Origin: Mesorhizobium kowhaii
GTDB lineage: Bacteria > Pseudomonadota > Alphaproteobacteria > Rhizobiales > Rhizobiaceae
Assembly (NCBI RefSeq): GCF_003253745.1
Contig: NZ_MZXV01000062.1
Span: forward strand, 62,001 to 126,000
Length of the DNA: 64,000 nt
Direction of reading: 5' to 3'
The position numbers and the translations under genes were made by a program. The notes beneath the pieces are model-generated. The model ran no database searches. It had not been told where the DNA came from and saw only the letters and a program-made list of their open reading frames with translations. Shown here in pieces: positions 9,919 through 18,581 of the stretch (position 1 is its first letter; each line of letters starts with the position of its first letter).

Positions 9919-10162
9919 CGAGGATCGTCGGAATCGCGCAACCGGCCTCCTTGAGGTGCTCATAAAGTTTGAACCCCGTCATCGCCGGCATATTGATGTC
10001 AGCGATCAGGCAGGCGGTTTCGGCGAGACAAGGCGATGCGAGGAAATCAGCTGCCGAGGGGAAGGCTGCGACGTCGTAGCCAAGCGATCTCATGAGCCTC
10101 CTCATGGATTCGCGAAAGAACTGATCGTCATCGACGACTGAGACCAACGACGCCACCGGCAT
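9770..10162 (-). CDS. Single-domain response regulator (receiver only)
   Basis: About 130 residues forming one CheY-like receiver: acidic pair in VSVVDDDQFF, phospho-acceptor Asp in CLIADINMPAMTG, conserved Thr in ILVTAYPD and Lys in YLRKPFDE. There is no output domain. I chose the ATG at 10162 (MPVASLVSVVDDD) because the longer frame from 10207 adds residues outside the fold. The last 149 bases overlap the 3' end of the giant kinase gene tail to tail. A receiver-only protein beside a hybrid sensor suggests phosphorelay or a phosphate sink (inference). Confidence 0.85.
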   Translation of the reverse strand: MPVASLVSVVDDDQFFRESMRRLMRSLGYDVAAFPSAADFLASPCLAETACLIADINMPAMTGFKLYEHLKEAGCAIPTILVTAYPDDLDHARALNDGVVCYLRKPFDERHLIRCLCAALQSGRPSDENS

Positions 10163-10503
10163 ATGCGCTCCGGAAGTGCGCAGGACTGCAATGCGGCGCC
10201 GCGACAATGCCCCGCACCCCCATGCGACAAGTTAGCGTGCGCCCAAGAGTGATGGTGGAGCAATACCGGCGATTGTAAACTTTGGCTTATGCCAGGACGC
10301 GAATTCCGCAGCTGTATGGGAGGATGCTCACCAAGCGGATAGTAGAGCGCATAAACGCTCGTTTACGGCCGCGCGCACCCTTAAGGAAAAATGTGACTGT
10401 TCACGTCCATCGGTCAGGACTAAGTTTGCGGAGGAGGAGTTACGCGAACCTTGCAGACCGAGACAAAGGCCCATTTGCCCGTCTTTGATCGTGAGCAGCA
10501 GCA
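10163..10503. promoter_or_regulatory. Divergent intergenic region between two response regulators
   Basis: About 340 bases without a credible gene between the leftward receiver gene and the rightward FixJ-type gene. It must hold both promoters. I see no clear operator or consensus promoter. Confidence 0.35.
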
Positions 10504-11139
10504 ATGTCGGACGCGAACGCTATCATCCTGGTCATCGACGATGATCCAGCCCTGCGAGCCTCGATCGGGCGCCTGTTGCGATCGCTCGAACTCGATGCCC
10601 GGCTGTTTGCGTCCATCCCCGAGTTTCTCGAAGCAGAGCCGCCGGATGGTCCCACTTGCCTGGTGCTCGACGTCAGATTGCCGGGCCGAAGCGGCCTTGA
10701 TCTTCAACGTCAGCTCACCATCGCGAACAGGGAAATCCCAATCATCTTCATCACCGGCCATGGGGATATTCCCATGTCGGTGCAGGCGATGAAGGGTGGT
10801 GCCATTGAGTTCCTGACCAAGCCGTTCCGCGACCAGGAGCTCCTCGACGCCATTCAGCTCGGCCTCTCTCGCGATCGTGCCAGGCGCGAGGATGAAGAGG
10901 GTTTGGTCGCTCTTAGGGAGCGGTTCGCGTCGCTGAGCCCCAGGGAGCGCGAGATCATGATTGAGGTCGCGCGCGGTCGCCTAAACAAACAGATTGCCGG
11001 CGACATCGGCATCGCCGAAGCCACGGTGAAGGTCCACCGCAGCCGCCTGATGCGAAAGATGAAGGCCAATTCACTTCTCGCGCTCAGCCGAATGGCGGAA
11101 AAGCTGCAGCTGGTGCTCGAGGAGCCGCAACACTCCTAA
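10504..11139 (+). CDS. FixJ/NarL-type two-component response regulator
   Basis: 211 residues: N-terminal receiver (VIDDDPALRASIGRLL, phospho-acceptor Asp in CLVLDVRLPGRSG, Thr in FITGHGD, Lys in FLTKPFRD) and C-terminal LuxR/GerE helix-turn-helix (LSPREREIMIEVARG...NKQIAGDIGIAEATVKVH). The GHGDIPMSVQAMKGGAIEFL stretch is typical of the FixJ branch. It is transcribed away from the receiver-only protein and lies 0.6 kb after the giant sensor kinase, so it is the likely DNA-binding output of that kinase (context inference). Targets are unknown; the glucanase gene downstream is one candidate. Confidence 0.92.
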   Translation: MSDANAIILVIDDDPALRASIGRLLRSLELDARLFASIPEFLEAEPPDGPTCLVLDVRLPGRSGLDLQRQLTIANREIPIIFITGHGDIPMSVQAMKGGAIEFLTKPFRDQELLDAIQLGLSRDRARREDEEGLVALRERFASLSPREREIMIEVARGRLNKQIAGDIGIAEATVKVHRSRLMRKMKANSLLALSRMAEKLQLVLEEPQHS

Positions 11140-11380
11140 GCCTACGGCGCGCTGGCAGTGGTGATTTTATTGGCATTCGATCTGCCGTCCTTCGCGTGTA
11201 ATCCAAAGTTCAGCGCAGTGAACCATGACGCTATTCCGCGCCACCCGCGTGCAATAGATCGCGGCATTCCAAATCGTCAAACTGCACCTCACCACGGTCG
11301 ACTCCGTGTTTCGTCTCTTTTGGAGAGCGGCACATGAAAATTCGACCCGACTGGTGCGAAATGTTTGTCGAGGGTTCGAC

Positions 11381-12811
11381 ATGGACAGGCCATACAGCGA
11401 GGCTACAGATTTCTCGTCTCCAATCGATCTCGAGAACACGGCGTCGCACGCGCTCAAAGTAGAGAGCGACTGGCTGCCTCCCGGCCATGGAGGGACGTCG
11501 CACGGTCTTGGCGGCGCCCGCGTCGTCGCGGTCGCGGTCGAAGCACCGCTCAGAATTTCCATCAGCCACGGCGCCCCTCGCTCTGACGCGTCTTTGGAAG
11601 AGATCCTCGACACCGTCCAGCGACAGACGCTCCGATATTTCTGGGATTTTGGCCATCCGACGAGCGGCCTCGCGCGAGAGCGGAGCAACGCGACACTGCA
11701 TGTCGTCGCGACCGGCGGTTCCGGCTTCGGCATCATGGCGATCCTTGCTGGCGTCGAGCGCGGGTGGATCGGGCGGCGAGCTGCTCTCGATCGCCTGATG
11801 ACAATAGTGTGCTTTCTCGGCGAGGCCGAGCGCCACCACGGCGCCTTTCCTCACTGGATGGATGGCGACAGCGGCCGAACCATTCCGTTCAGTCAATGCG
11901 ACGACGGCGGCGACATCGTCGAGACGGCATATCTGATGGTAGGGCTGCTTTCGGCGCGGCAGTATTTCGGAGGCCCGGAAGCCAAGGAGCGCGTCTTACG
12001 CAGCCTAATCGATACGCTTTGGCGGGACGTCGAATGGGACTGGTTCACCCGTGGCTCCGACTCGCTTTTTTGGCATTGGAGCCCGGTGCACGGATGGGCG
12101 ATGGACCACGCGATCCACGGCTGGAACGAATGCCTGATCGCATTCGTCCTCGCTGCTTCCGCCCCACGCCATTCGATCAACCCGAGCGTCTATCACCAGG
12201 GCTGGGCGACCGGCGAGGCCTTCGCCAACGGGCGGAGCTTCGATGGCATACCACTCCCCCTTGGACCCGATCATGGCGGCCCCCTGTTCTTCGCGCATTA
12301 TTCATTCCTCGGGCTGGACCCCAGGCGGCTTCGCGACTGCTACGCCGACTATTGGCGGCAGACCGTCGCCTATACCCGCATCAACCAGGCGCACTGCATC
12401 CGCAATCCCGAGAAATTCGACGGCTATAGTGCCGAGTGTTGGGGTCTGACCGCGAGCGACAGTATCCACGGCTACGTTGCGCACGCTCCTGACCGGGACC
12501 ATGGCGTGATTGCTCCCACAGGTGCACTCGGCTCCTTTCCCTACGTCCCGGCGGAATGCAAGCGGGCGCTACGCCACTTCGCTTCGCGGGGCGACCGGCT
12601 CTGGGGCGAGTACGGCTTCAGGGACGCATTCAGCCCGGCGATGGATTGGTACGCGGACTCCTATCTCGCCATCGACCAAGGGCCGATCGTCGTCATGATC
12701 GAGAATTACCGGAGCGGGCTCCTGTGGCGGCTATTCATGAGCTGTCCGGAGATCCGGGTCGGCCTCGCCAAGCTCGGCTTTTCTCAGCGGGCGACGGCTG
12801 CCGGCGGGTAG
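11381..12811 (+). CDS. Glucoamylase-domain (PF10091, GH144-like) protein
   Basis: About 476 residues from the ATG at 11381; an in-frame start at 11306 would add 25 poorly conserved residues. The body matches the Glycoamylase domain: TLRYFWDFGHPTSGLARER, ATGGSGFGIMAILAGVERGW, DDGGDIVETAYLMVGLL and the hallmark PLFFAHYSFLGLDPR, then ECWGLTASDSIHGY and SFPY. The family includes GH144 endo-beta-1,2-glucanases and the central domain of cyclic beta-1,2-glucan synthase. No signal peptide is apparent. A role in turnover of beta-1,2-glucan is inference from the family; substrate is not proven by sequence. Confidence 0.8.
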   Translation: MDRPYSEATDFSSPIDLENTASHALKVESDWLPPGHGGTSHGLGGARVVAVAVEAPLRISISHGAPRSDASLEEILDTVQRQTLRYFWDFGHPTSGLARERSNATLHVVATGGSGFGIMAILAGVERGWIGRRAALDRLMTIVCFLGEAERHHGAFPHWMDGDSGRTIPFSQCDDGGDIVETAYLMVGLLSARQYFGGPEAKERVLRSLIDTLWRDVEWDWFTRGSDSLFWHWSPVHGWAMDHAIHGWNECLIAFVLAASAPRHSINPSVYHQGWATGEAFANGRSFDGIPLPLGPDHGGPLFFAHYSFLGLDPRRLRDCYADYWRQTVAYTRINQAHCIRNPEKFDGYSAECWGLTASDSIHGYVAHAPDRDHGVIAPTGALGSFPYVPAECKRALRHFASRGDRLWGEYGFRDAFSPAMDWYADSYLAIDQGPIVVMIENYRSGLLWRLFMSCPEIRVGLAKLGFSQRATAAGG

Positions 12812-12886
12812 GTCTGCCGCATCAATGATCAACTTCTCCGCGATGGTCTGGATATGGAACACACAGTGCCCGAATTCGCGACGCAC

Positions 12887-13825
12887 TCATCCCTCAGCAC
12901 CGGGCAGGCGGATGTGCGGTAGCCGGCGTTCGATGTCAACGCGCGAAGGCTCGAGCGAGGGCGGCAGCTTCAACGACGTACCGAGACGATCGGCCGTCTC
13001 GTCAACTGCAAAACCAGGTAGATCAGTTGCAATTTCAAACAGGACCCCGCCAGGCTCGCGGAAATAAATCGACCGGAAATAACGGCGATCGAGAACCGGA
13101 GTCACATTGAAGCCAAGCGCGAGGATTTGTTCCCGCCAGATTTTCTGCTCCTCGTCGTTCCGCGCGCGGAACGCGACGTGGTGGACCGTGCCGCCGCCCC
13201 GCTTGTGGCGCTGAACATCGGGCTGGCATAGGATATCTACCGCGGTTCCGATCGCGGTGTCGGCCTCGCCAGCCGCGCGGAAACGGACGCGGCCGGAGCT
13301 TTCGCCGGCATGCCGATAACCGAAGGTTTCAGTCAGCAGCCGCACCGTGCGCTCCGGCGCCTCGACGCACAGAGTCACGGCGTCGAGCCCCCGAATGGCA
13401 TCGGGCGCGTCGGCTTCACTGGGCGCTCCGAGCGCGGCCAGCTCCAGAGCGAGCCCATCCGGATCACGAAAGGCGATGACCTGGTGGGAGAAGCGCTCGA
13501 ACGGCCCGTCGAACTCGATCGCATGCTCGGCCAGCCGCGTCATCCATCGTTCAAGCGAATTTTCCGGAACGGCGAAAGTCGTGGTTTCGACCATGCCGGT
13601 TCCCCTGTGCCCACGGGCACTCGTAGCGACTGGAAAGAAGGTGAGGATCGTTCCGGGGCGTCCCGCGTCATCGCCGTAGTAAAAGTGATAGCTGCTCGGA
13701 TCGTCGAAATTGACCGTCTCCTTGATGAGGCGCAGTCCCAACACTCTGGTACAAAAGTCGATGTTGGCCTGCGGATCGATCGCGATCGCCGTAACGTGAT
13801 GCAAGCCCGCGATGGTTGTCGTCAT
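12887..13825 (-). CDS. Ring-cleaving dioxygenase of the VOC/glyoxalase superfamily (MhqO-like)
   Basis: About 312 residues from the ATG at 13825 (MTTTIAGLHHVTAIA). Two tandem VOC modules: an N-terminal one with LHHVTAI and YHFYYGDDAGRPGTILTFFP, and a C-terminal one with GTVHHVAFRARND and GGVLFEIATD. The His of the first and third motifs and the Glu of the last are the expected metal ligands. Related proteins act on hydroquinones or similar aromatics (MhqO/MhqE group), but the substrate here is not evident. The longer frame from 13957 adds 44 residues not like the family. Confidence 0.85.
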   Translation of the reverse strand: MTTTIAGLHHVTAIAIDPQANIDFCTRVLGLRLIKETVNFDDPSSYHFYYGDDAGRPGTILTFFPVATSARGHRGTGMVETTTFAVPENSLERWMTRLAEHAIEFDGPFERFSHQVIAFRDPDGLALELAALGAPSEADAPDAIRGLDAVTLCVEAPERTVRLLTETFGYRHAGESSGRVRFRAAGEADTAIGTAVDILCQPDVQRHKRGGGTVHHVAFRARNDEEQKIWREQILALGFNVTPVLDRRYFRSIYFREPGGVLFEIATDLPGFAVDETADRLGTSLKLPPSLEPSRVDIERRLPHIRLPGAEG

Positions 13826-14032
13826 CGTATCACCAACTGCGTTGAATAGGCCCGACCTGGAAGTTGCCGAGGTCGCTCCGCGGTCTTCAGGTCGTAAGCT
13901 CTGCGTGATTTGATGGTCGTGTTCATGAGACAGTTCCTGGTGTGTAGGAGCGGACATCCGCCATTCGGGGATTGATGCGAAAACCGCCCAGTCCTTTGTT
14001 TTGCATGGCGTGTTTCATTGACACTGTCGGAC

Positions 14033-14407
14033 TCACGCCTGGGAGGGTTCGCCGGAAGGGTTCAGGAAACTGAGGGCGACCAGAACCGGAGGCACGACGA
14101 AGCACCAGGTCGGGGAAGCCACGAAGGCGACTGCTGCGGCCGCACATCCAATTGCAAAGCTCAGCAGGCTGGTTGCCATGCGCTTCAACCGCTCCTTGAC
14201 CTCGCGCCCGTGCTCGGCTGCCGTGCCGGACATGAGCTCGGCGAGATCGATCATGATCTGCGTCGTCGTGCTGGTCATCAGCGTCGTCGGCGGCAGCTTG
14301 GAAAGATGGGCGCGATGCAGCGTGTTCTGGATCGCCATGGCCGTTACGAGGGTTATCCCGATGGCGATGGCGGCCGGCGAGTGAGACGGATGTGTTGGCG
14401 TGGGCAT
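14033..14407 (-). pseudogene. YoaK/DUF1275-like membrane protein, N-terminally truncated
   Basis: 124 residues matching only the C-terminal half of DUF1275 proteins: a segment near AIGITLVTAMAIQNTLHRAH, the LPPTTLMTSTTTQIMIDLAE motif, and two final hydrophobic stretches (LLSFAIGCAAAAVAFVAS, CFVVPPVLVALSFL). Family members are about 220 residues, so roughly 90 N-terminal residues are missing; the upstream DNA belongs to the neighbouring operon. I read it as a remnant, though a short protein could be made. Confidence 0.6.
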
Positions 14408-14413
14408 GCTCAG

Positions 14414-14929
14414 TTAGAGTGTCCCATCGGCCGTGCGGCCGGGCTGCGTATAGACGAGGGGGCTGACGCCGCTCTGATAGTCCTTTGTCGGCAGGGCCGG
14501 CTGAGGCGATGCGTAGAACATCGGCTCGCGTGTATCGAGACCGGCGTCAGTGCCCTTCATCTTCATTTCTACCCCGGTGCCGTCGGCTTCCGCCTTGCCC
14601 ATCGCATCTTGCAGTTGTTGCGCGGCTTGCTGGCTCCATGGCAGTACATAGAAGCGCGGCTCAGTCGAGCCGGGCGTGGTGAGCCACACGTAGATGGCTT
14701 GGTTCTCAACCGGGACGGCGCCCACCACCTGCGCCTTTGCCGTGTCGCGCCACTCGAGCGTCAGCGGCTTGGGACGGCCAAGAAGCTCGCTGGCGCCGAC
14801 ATAGACGACGGTGATCAGCGCCAGGAAAATGCCTACCGAGAGGGTGCGGCGGGCAATGCCTGCATGCGGCAAGATGACGAAGATGAACGCGCCCAGCAGC
14901 AGGGCGAATATGACGGGAGCGATCATCAT
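14414..14929 (-). CDS. Two-TM-anchored protein of an ExbB/ExbD-like operon, function unknown
   Basis: 171 residues. Two hydrophobic segments at the N-terminus (MIAPVIFALLLGAFIFVILP and TLSVGIFLALITVVYVGASEL) are followed by about 120 soluble residues (LTLEWRDTAKAQVVGAVPVE..., FYVLPWSQQAAQQLQDAM) ending in a Pro-rich tail. I do not recognise the soluble domain. The start overlaps the stop of the ExbD-like gene by four bases (ATGA type), so the two are translationally coupled. It is probably a membrane-bound partner of the proton-channel complex (inference from context only). Confidence 0.7.
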   Translation of the reverse strand: MMIAPVIFALLLGAFIFVILPHAGIARRTLSVGIFLALITVVYVGASELLGRPKPLTLEWRDTAKAQVVGAVPVENQAIYVWLTTPGSTEPRFYVLPWSQQAAQQLQDAMGKAEADGTGVEMKMKGTDAGLDTREPMFYASPQPALPTKDYQSGVSPLVYTQPGRTADGTL

Positions 14930-15516
14930 TGGGAGGCCGCCACGCGTAGGGGTTTGAAGATGCTGTTGATGCTGCCCGGCACCAGTTGGCCAGTCGAATC
15001 GAGCCGGAATCTCAAGGCGGTAAGCTCCTGGTTGGGCTTGCGCAATTGGACCCTCGTTGTGGCCAGCGGCGCTGACGACTTGGTGGAATCGGCCTTCACA
15101 TTGACGCTGATCTTCACCGGGACGGGATATGTGACGTTGACGCCGCGATACATGTGAACATTGACGACGTATTCGCCCGCGGGAGCGCCCCGGGAATAGG
15201 CGACTTCATGGTTGGAGTCGGTCATGTCCTGCGCCATGCCGAGGTCGTCGCGCAGCAGATCGAATACCTTGCCGCTCTTGTTGGAGTAGCCGACCGGCAC
15301 ATCGCCGGGCGCCTGGACCCACAGATCGACATCGGCGTCGAGCTTGTCGGGCCATTGCGTCTCGACGGTGACGTTTCCGGGCGCCGTGACGCCATCGGCC
15401 TCGCTGGCCTTGGCAGGCGGGTTCATCACCGTCATCATGAGCACCGTCATGAGGACGAAGCCGCCGAGCATCAGGAGAGCGGTGTCGAGCCAGACGGTTA
15501 GGGTTTCCTCATCCAT
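14926..15516 (-). CDS. ExbD-like subunit with a beta-rich periplasmic domain
   Basis: 196 residues. The N-terminus has one membrane helix with an acidic residue at its cytosolic end (VWLDTALLMLGGFVLMTVLM), the arrangement of ExbD/TolR, whose helix Asp carries protons. The rest is a periplasmic domain (VETQWPDKLDADVDLWVQAP, then VGYSNKSGKVFDLLRDD and AGEYVVNVHMYRG) that recalls DUF2135/YfaP-type beta-sandwiches more than the usual ExbD tail or an OmpA peptidoglycan binder. Its first codons overlap the ExbB-like gene and its last overlap the next gene, giving a tight operon. The ExbD analogy rests on topology, the Asp and the neighbour. Confidence 0.7.
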   Translation of the reverse strand: MDEETLTVWLDTALLMLGGFVLMTVLMMTVMNPPAKASEADGVTAPGNVTVETQWPDKLDADVDLWVQAPGDVPVGYSNKSGKVFDLLRDDLGMAQDMTDSNHEVAYSRGAPAGEYVVNVHMYRGVNVTYPVPVKISVNVKADSTKSSAPLATTRVQLRKPNQELTALRFRLDSTGQLVPGSINSIFKPLRVAASQ

Positions 15517-16078
15517 CGAAGTTGCCCAGCAGGCGAAGATTGATCTTCAGCCACAGGTTCGTGGCTATGCCGAGCAGCGTCGCATAGAGCGCGACATACA
15601 TGCCGTCGATGACCGACGCGATCATCGGCCGGATCGCATTCGGGTCGGCCGAGCCGCCGGTACGCGCCGCCGAGAAGGCGACGATGAGCCCAACCACGGT
15701 TCCGAGCAGCCCGATCCGCACCACATGGGTCGCCAGCCAATCGACATCGCGCCAGCGCCGAAGGAAAACGCACAAAATGCCCAGGGCGCCGATGGCTGCG
15801 ATCAACCAGCACAGAAACGCGTTGTTGCCGGCGAAGGGTCTGCCGGCAATACCGACGGCCCAAAGCCCGGCGATTCCAGCGACGCCGATCGCCTGAAGAA
15901 CGATGAACCGCGATAGGAACGCCTTTGGAGCGCCGTGGTCGGAGTGAGTTTCCGACAGCCTGCGGGCAATGGGGTGCGATCCCAGGTCAGCTGCCTGCTC
16001 TGGCCATAGCCTCTGAGCAATCGGACCGGGCCACGGCTTCTGCCGCGGTGCGCTTTCGCGGGAATAGATATCAACCAT
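15509..16078 (-). CDS. MotA/TolQ/ExbB-family proton-channel subunit
   Basis: About 189 residues from the ATG at 16078 (MVDIYSRESA). An N-terminal cytosolic part is followed by hydrophobic segments at about 63-80, 90-110, 118-135 and 155-175. The C-terminal pair carries the family pattern (VRIGLLGTVVGLIVAFSA, then MIASVIDGMYVALYATLLGI), where the small-residue-rich GLLGTVVGL and the D/T-containing second helix form the channel. It belongs to the stator family that powers TonB, Tol and flagellar systems. It heads a three-gene overlapping set with the two genes downstream on this strand. No TonB-, Tol- or OmpA-like gene is adjacent. Confidence 0.8.
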   Translation of the reverse strand: MVDIYSRESAPRQKPWPGPIAQRLWPEQAADLGSHPIARRLSETHSDHGAPKAFLSRFIVLQAIGVAGIAGLWAVGIAGRPFAGNNAFLCWLIAAIGALGILCVFLRRWRDVDWLATHVVRIGLLGTVVGLIVAFSAARTGGSADPNAIRPMIASVIDGMYVALYATLLGIATNLWLKINLRLLGNFDG

Positions 16079-16118
16079 CTTGACGTTCCTTCTTTTGCGA
16101 CCCACGCGATGCAGGCGA

Positions 16119-16499
16119 TCAGGCGCCGCGCTCGCCCTTGGCGCCGACCCGTTTCAGTTCTTCCCAGCCTTCGCCGACCGCGACGAGGCAGCTTGGGCCA
16201 TTCGGCTGGCTGACCATGATCGTCCAGGTCTCGCCGTCTTCGCTGGTCAGCACTTCAATGACCGAGCCGTTCTTGGCCAGGCCGAGAGCAACGGGCGCTT
16301 CCTTGAATCGGCTGGAAAGTTGTTTCAGGAGTTCCGGCCGCGGGGCGCAAGAAGGCGACCCGCTCTCCGTGGCCGCTGGCGTTGCCGCCGCCGCCGCCGG
16401 TATGGCAGCGATGGCGACCAGCGAGACTGCTGCGCCCATCGCTTTGATACGCGTCAACGCAAAACGTGTTTTGATCTGTAAGGGAGCTTCGTTGGACAT
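16119..16499 (-). CDS. Small exported protein, conserved in Rhizobiales
   Basis: 126 residues with a signal peptide (KTRFALTRIKAMGAAVSLVAI... cut near AAAAAT). The mature part is CAPRPELLKQLSSRFKEAPV, GLAKNGSVIEVLTSEDG, WTIMVSQPNGPSCLVAVGEG. It holds two cysteines that could form a disulfide. I recognise this as a common small periplasmic protein of rhizobia without known function. It lies 40 bases upstream of the ExbB-like gene on the same strand and may be the first gene of that operon. Confidence 0.7.
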   Translation of the reverse strand: MSNEAPLQIKTRFALTRIKAMGAAVSLVAIAAIPAAAAATPAATESGSPSCAPRPELLKQLSSRFKEAPVALGLAKNGSVIEVLTSEDGETWTIMVSQPNGPSCLVAVGEGWEELKRVGAKGERGA

Positions 16500-16751
16500 C
16501 GGGACCTCCGAATTCGGGCGAAGGCCGACCTCTCAGCCATCGCTGCGGTTGAATTCAGTGCAATACGCCGACCTTGTCCTGAGTTTGGCTAAACAGCTCA
16601 GCAATGGCCCTGACGCCATCATGCTGCTCCAAGCTCATGCGAATAGAGCACAATATAGTATGGTCGTCAGGGTCGGCGTCCATTCCTCAACGTTACATGC
16701 CCCAGGGGAATTATGCTTGTACAGTGCTGCTAGATCGGAGCCGATCATGCT

Positions 16752-17290
16752 CAAAGAGTCCAGTGCGCGGGCATGGCGAGTGCGACGACCTGTTGTGCCG
16801 CGCTGTGACCGCCGATCTGGTCGACGGTCGTGCGGAAGACCAATTCCTCACGATAGGCGATGCCGGCGGCGGCCAGAGCTTCATGATAGCCACGCAGACG
16901 CTCGCGGCCGGTCGACGTGTCGTCAGCGTCTATGACATGCCCGATGTCACCATGGCCTTGGCGATCAGATGCTCGACCAGCTTGCGCGTGCCCGCCGCAC
17001 CGTCGGAGACGACCAGAGCGCAATCGAGATTGAGCAAGGCCCGGTCCATCAGGACAGGTGGGAAATCATGGCGTGGAAATGGAAACACACCATGCCGGGA
17101 CTCGTCGTTGGCTGGCGCCGAAGCCCTTCGACCCGGTGTGCGATCAGATCCTCGATGAAATCGCGCTCCAGCCTCAGGTCACCTTCGGTGTTGCGCGACA
17201 GCACGCGGTAACCGGCTTTGCGCGCTGTCATTTCGGCACCGCACGCCGCCGGCGAGAAGAAGGGGTTGACCACGTCCGGCCGATCGATGC
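16752..17290 (-). pseudogene. LacI-family regulator remnant with two frameshifts
   Basis: Three frames read in order give one LacI/PBP1 effector domain. First VNPFFSPAACGAEMTARKAGY...LERDFIEDLIAHRVEG (about 17270-17115), then in a second frame APANDESRHGVFPFPRHDFP...LNLDCALVVSDGAAGTRKL, then in a third IGHVIDADDTSTGRERLRGY...VFRTTVDQIGGHSAA to about 16752. The helix-turn-helix is missing at the 5' side, where the neighbouring kinase gene ends, and the C-terminus is cut short. It is a dead gene. Confidence 0.8.
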
Positions 17291-17294
17291 CGGC

Positions 17295-18581
17295 TTAGTC
17301 AGCGAGAATCGTAAACTGAAAGAGAGCCCCCCGCGGCTCGCAGCTGGTGGCCCACAGCCGCCCACCATGAGCTTCGACAATCGAGAGGCATATCGAGAGG
17401 CCCATGCCCATGCCGTCGGGCTTGGTCGTGTAGAAGGGTTCAAAGAGACGCGGTAGGCTCTCTGGGCGCAGTCCTTGGCCGGTATCCCGCACGGCGACGC
17501 CCACGCCCTCCGGCCCCATACTCACGGTGCTGATGTGTAATTCCCGCTTGCCGTCCTCAACGGCATTCATCGACTGGATAGCATTGACGATCAAGTTCAA
17601 CATCACTTGTTGCAGCTGCACCCGATCGCCTTGGATGTATGGCAACCCGCCCGCCAGTTGCGTGGCCACCGTGACGCCGGCATTGACCAATTCACCGTGA
17701 ATTAGGGCGATCACGTCCAGGATCGCCGCATTGAGGTCGACGGTCTCCTTCCGAGGTGGTGCCTTTTTGATGAGGGACTCGATCCTGTCAACGATGTCGT
17801 TGGTTCGATCGTTGTCGTCCAAAATGCAGGTGAGCGCCTCCCTCACCTCCGCCACATCGGGTGGGCTTCTGTCTAAAAACCGCAGTGCAGCAACGGCGTT
17901 GTTGCGTGCCGTTGCGATGGGCTGCTTGATTTCATGAACAATCGAGGCGGTGAACTGGCCCATGGTAGCGACGCGGTTGGCATGCGCCAGAGCCATCTGC
18001 GCCTCCCGATACTGCCGCTCGCGACGGGTGCTTTCCAAGGCAATGGCGGCTTGCGCAGCGAAGTCCCTGAATAAGCAGATCTGCCTGTCGGTGAACGGCT
18101 GCACCTGTTTGCGGCCCAGAGTAACTATCCCGACTATCTCGTCGTCTTTGAGCAACGGCACGAACAGGCTCGTTCGAAAACCTGCATTCACCACAGCTTT
18201 CCAGAAATCATCCCGAAGATCGCCGTCAACTACTGCGAAGTCGGGGATGTGGGTGGGTAATCTGCTTGTGGCTATTTGACTCAGATGGCTCCCGTTTTCT
18301 GCGAGCGCTGGAAATGATAACGCCTGGCTGACCAAAAGGGGGTCCCCTCGTATCGCCACGCGACGAAGGCCGCTTTCTTCGGAGAGACGTAAGCTGCATA
18401 TGTCTGCTCGACAGAGACGTGTGGCGCTGTCGAGGATGGCATCGAAGATGGGCTGCATGTCGTGAGGCGAGTTGGCAATGGCGCGCAGCAATTCCGAGAT
18501 CGCCGTCTGTTGCTCGATAAGTTCGGTCACCCGATCTTCGGGCTCAGGAGCGGTCCCTTCTCCGTGGATACTCTGGTTCAT
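17295..18581 (-). CDS. GAF-domain sensor histidine kinase
   Basis: 428 residues from the ATG at 18581, which has GAGGA seven bases upstream; a TTG two codons earlier is less likely. Domains: GAF (about 25-190; TRLCRADICSLRLSEESGLR ... SLFVPLLKDDEIVGIVTLGR), HisKA with phospho-acceptor in SIVHEIKQPIATARNN, and HATPase_c (GDRVQLQQVMLNLIVNAIQS, DTGQGL, GMGMGLSICLSIVEAHGG). No membrane segment, so a cytosolic sensor. From HisKA onward it is closely similar to the C-terminus of the giant kinase at 3514, for example in the IVDRI...IKKAPPRK stretch, so the two are paralogues. No response regulator lies beside it. Confidence 0.9.
   Translation of the reverse strand: MNQSIHGEGTAPEPEDRVTELIEQQTAISELLRAIANSPHDMQPIFDAILDSATRLCRADICSLRLSEESGLRRVAIRGDPLLVSQALSFPALAENGSHLSQIATSRLPTHIPDFAVVDGDLRDDFWKAVVNAGFRTSLFVPLLKDDEIVGIVTLGRKQVQPFTDRQICLFRDFAAQAAIALESTRRERQYREAQMALAHANRVATMGQFTASIVHEIKQPIATARNNAVAALRFLDRSPPDVAEVREALTCILDDNDRTNDIVDRIESLIKKAPPRKETVDLNAAILDVIALIHGELVNAGVTVATQLAGGLPYIQGDRVQLQQVMLNLIVNAIQSMNAVEDGKRELHISTVSMGPEGVGVAVRDTGQGLRPESLPRLFEPFYTTKPDGMGMGLSICLSIVEAHGGRLWATSCEPRGALFQFTILAD

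Noticed and set aside
13822..14018. Two tiny minus-strand frames (31 and 34 codons) linked by ATGA overlaps before the VOC dioxygenase start.
   Set aside because: The overlaps are suggestive but neither peptide resembles anything, neither has a clear ribosome-binding site, and chance is high at this length.
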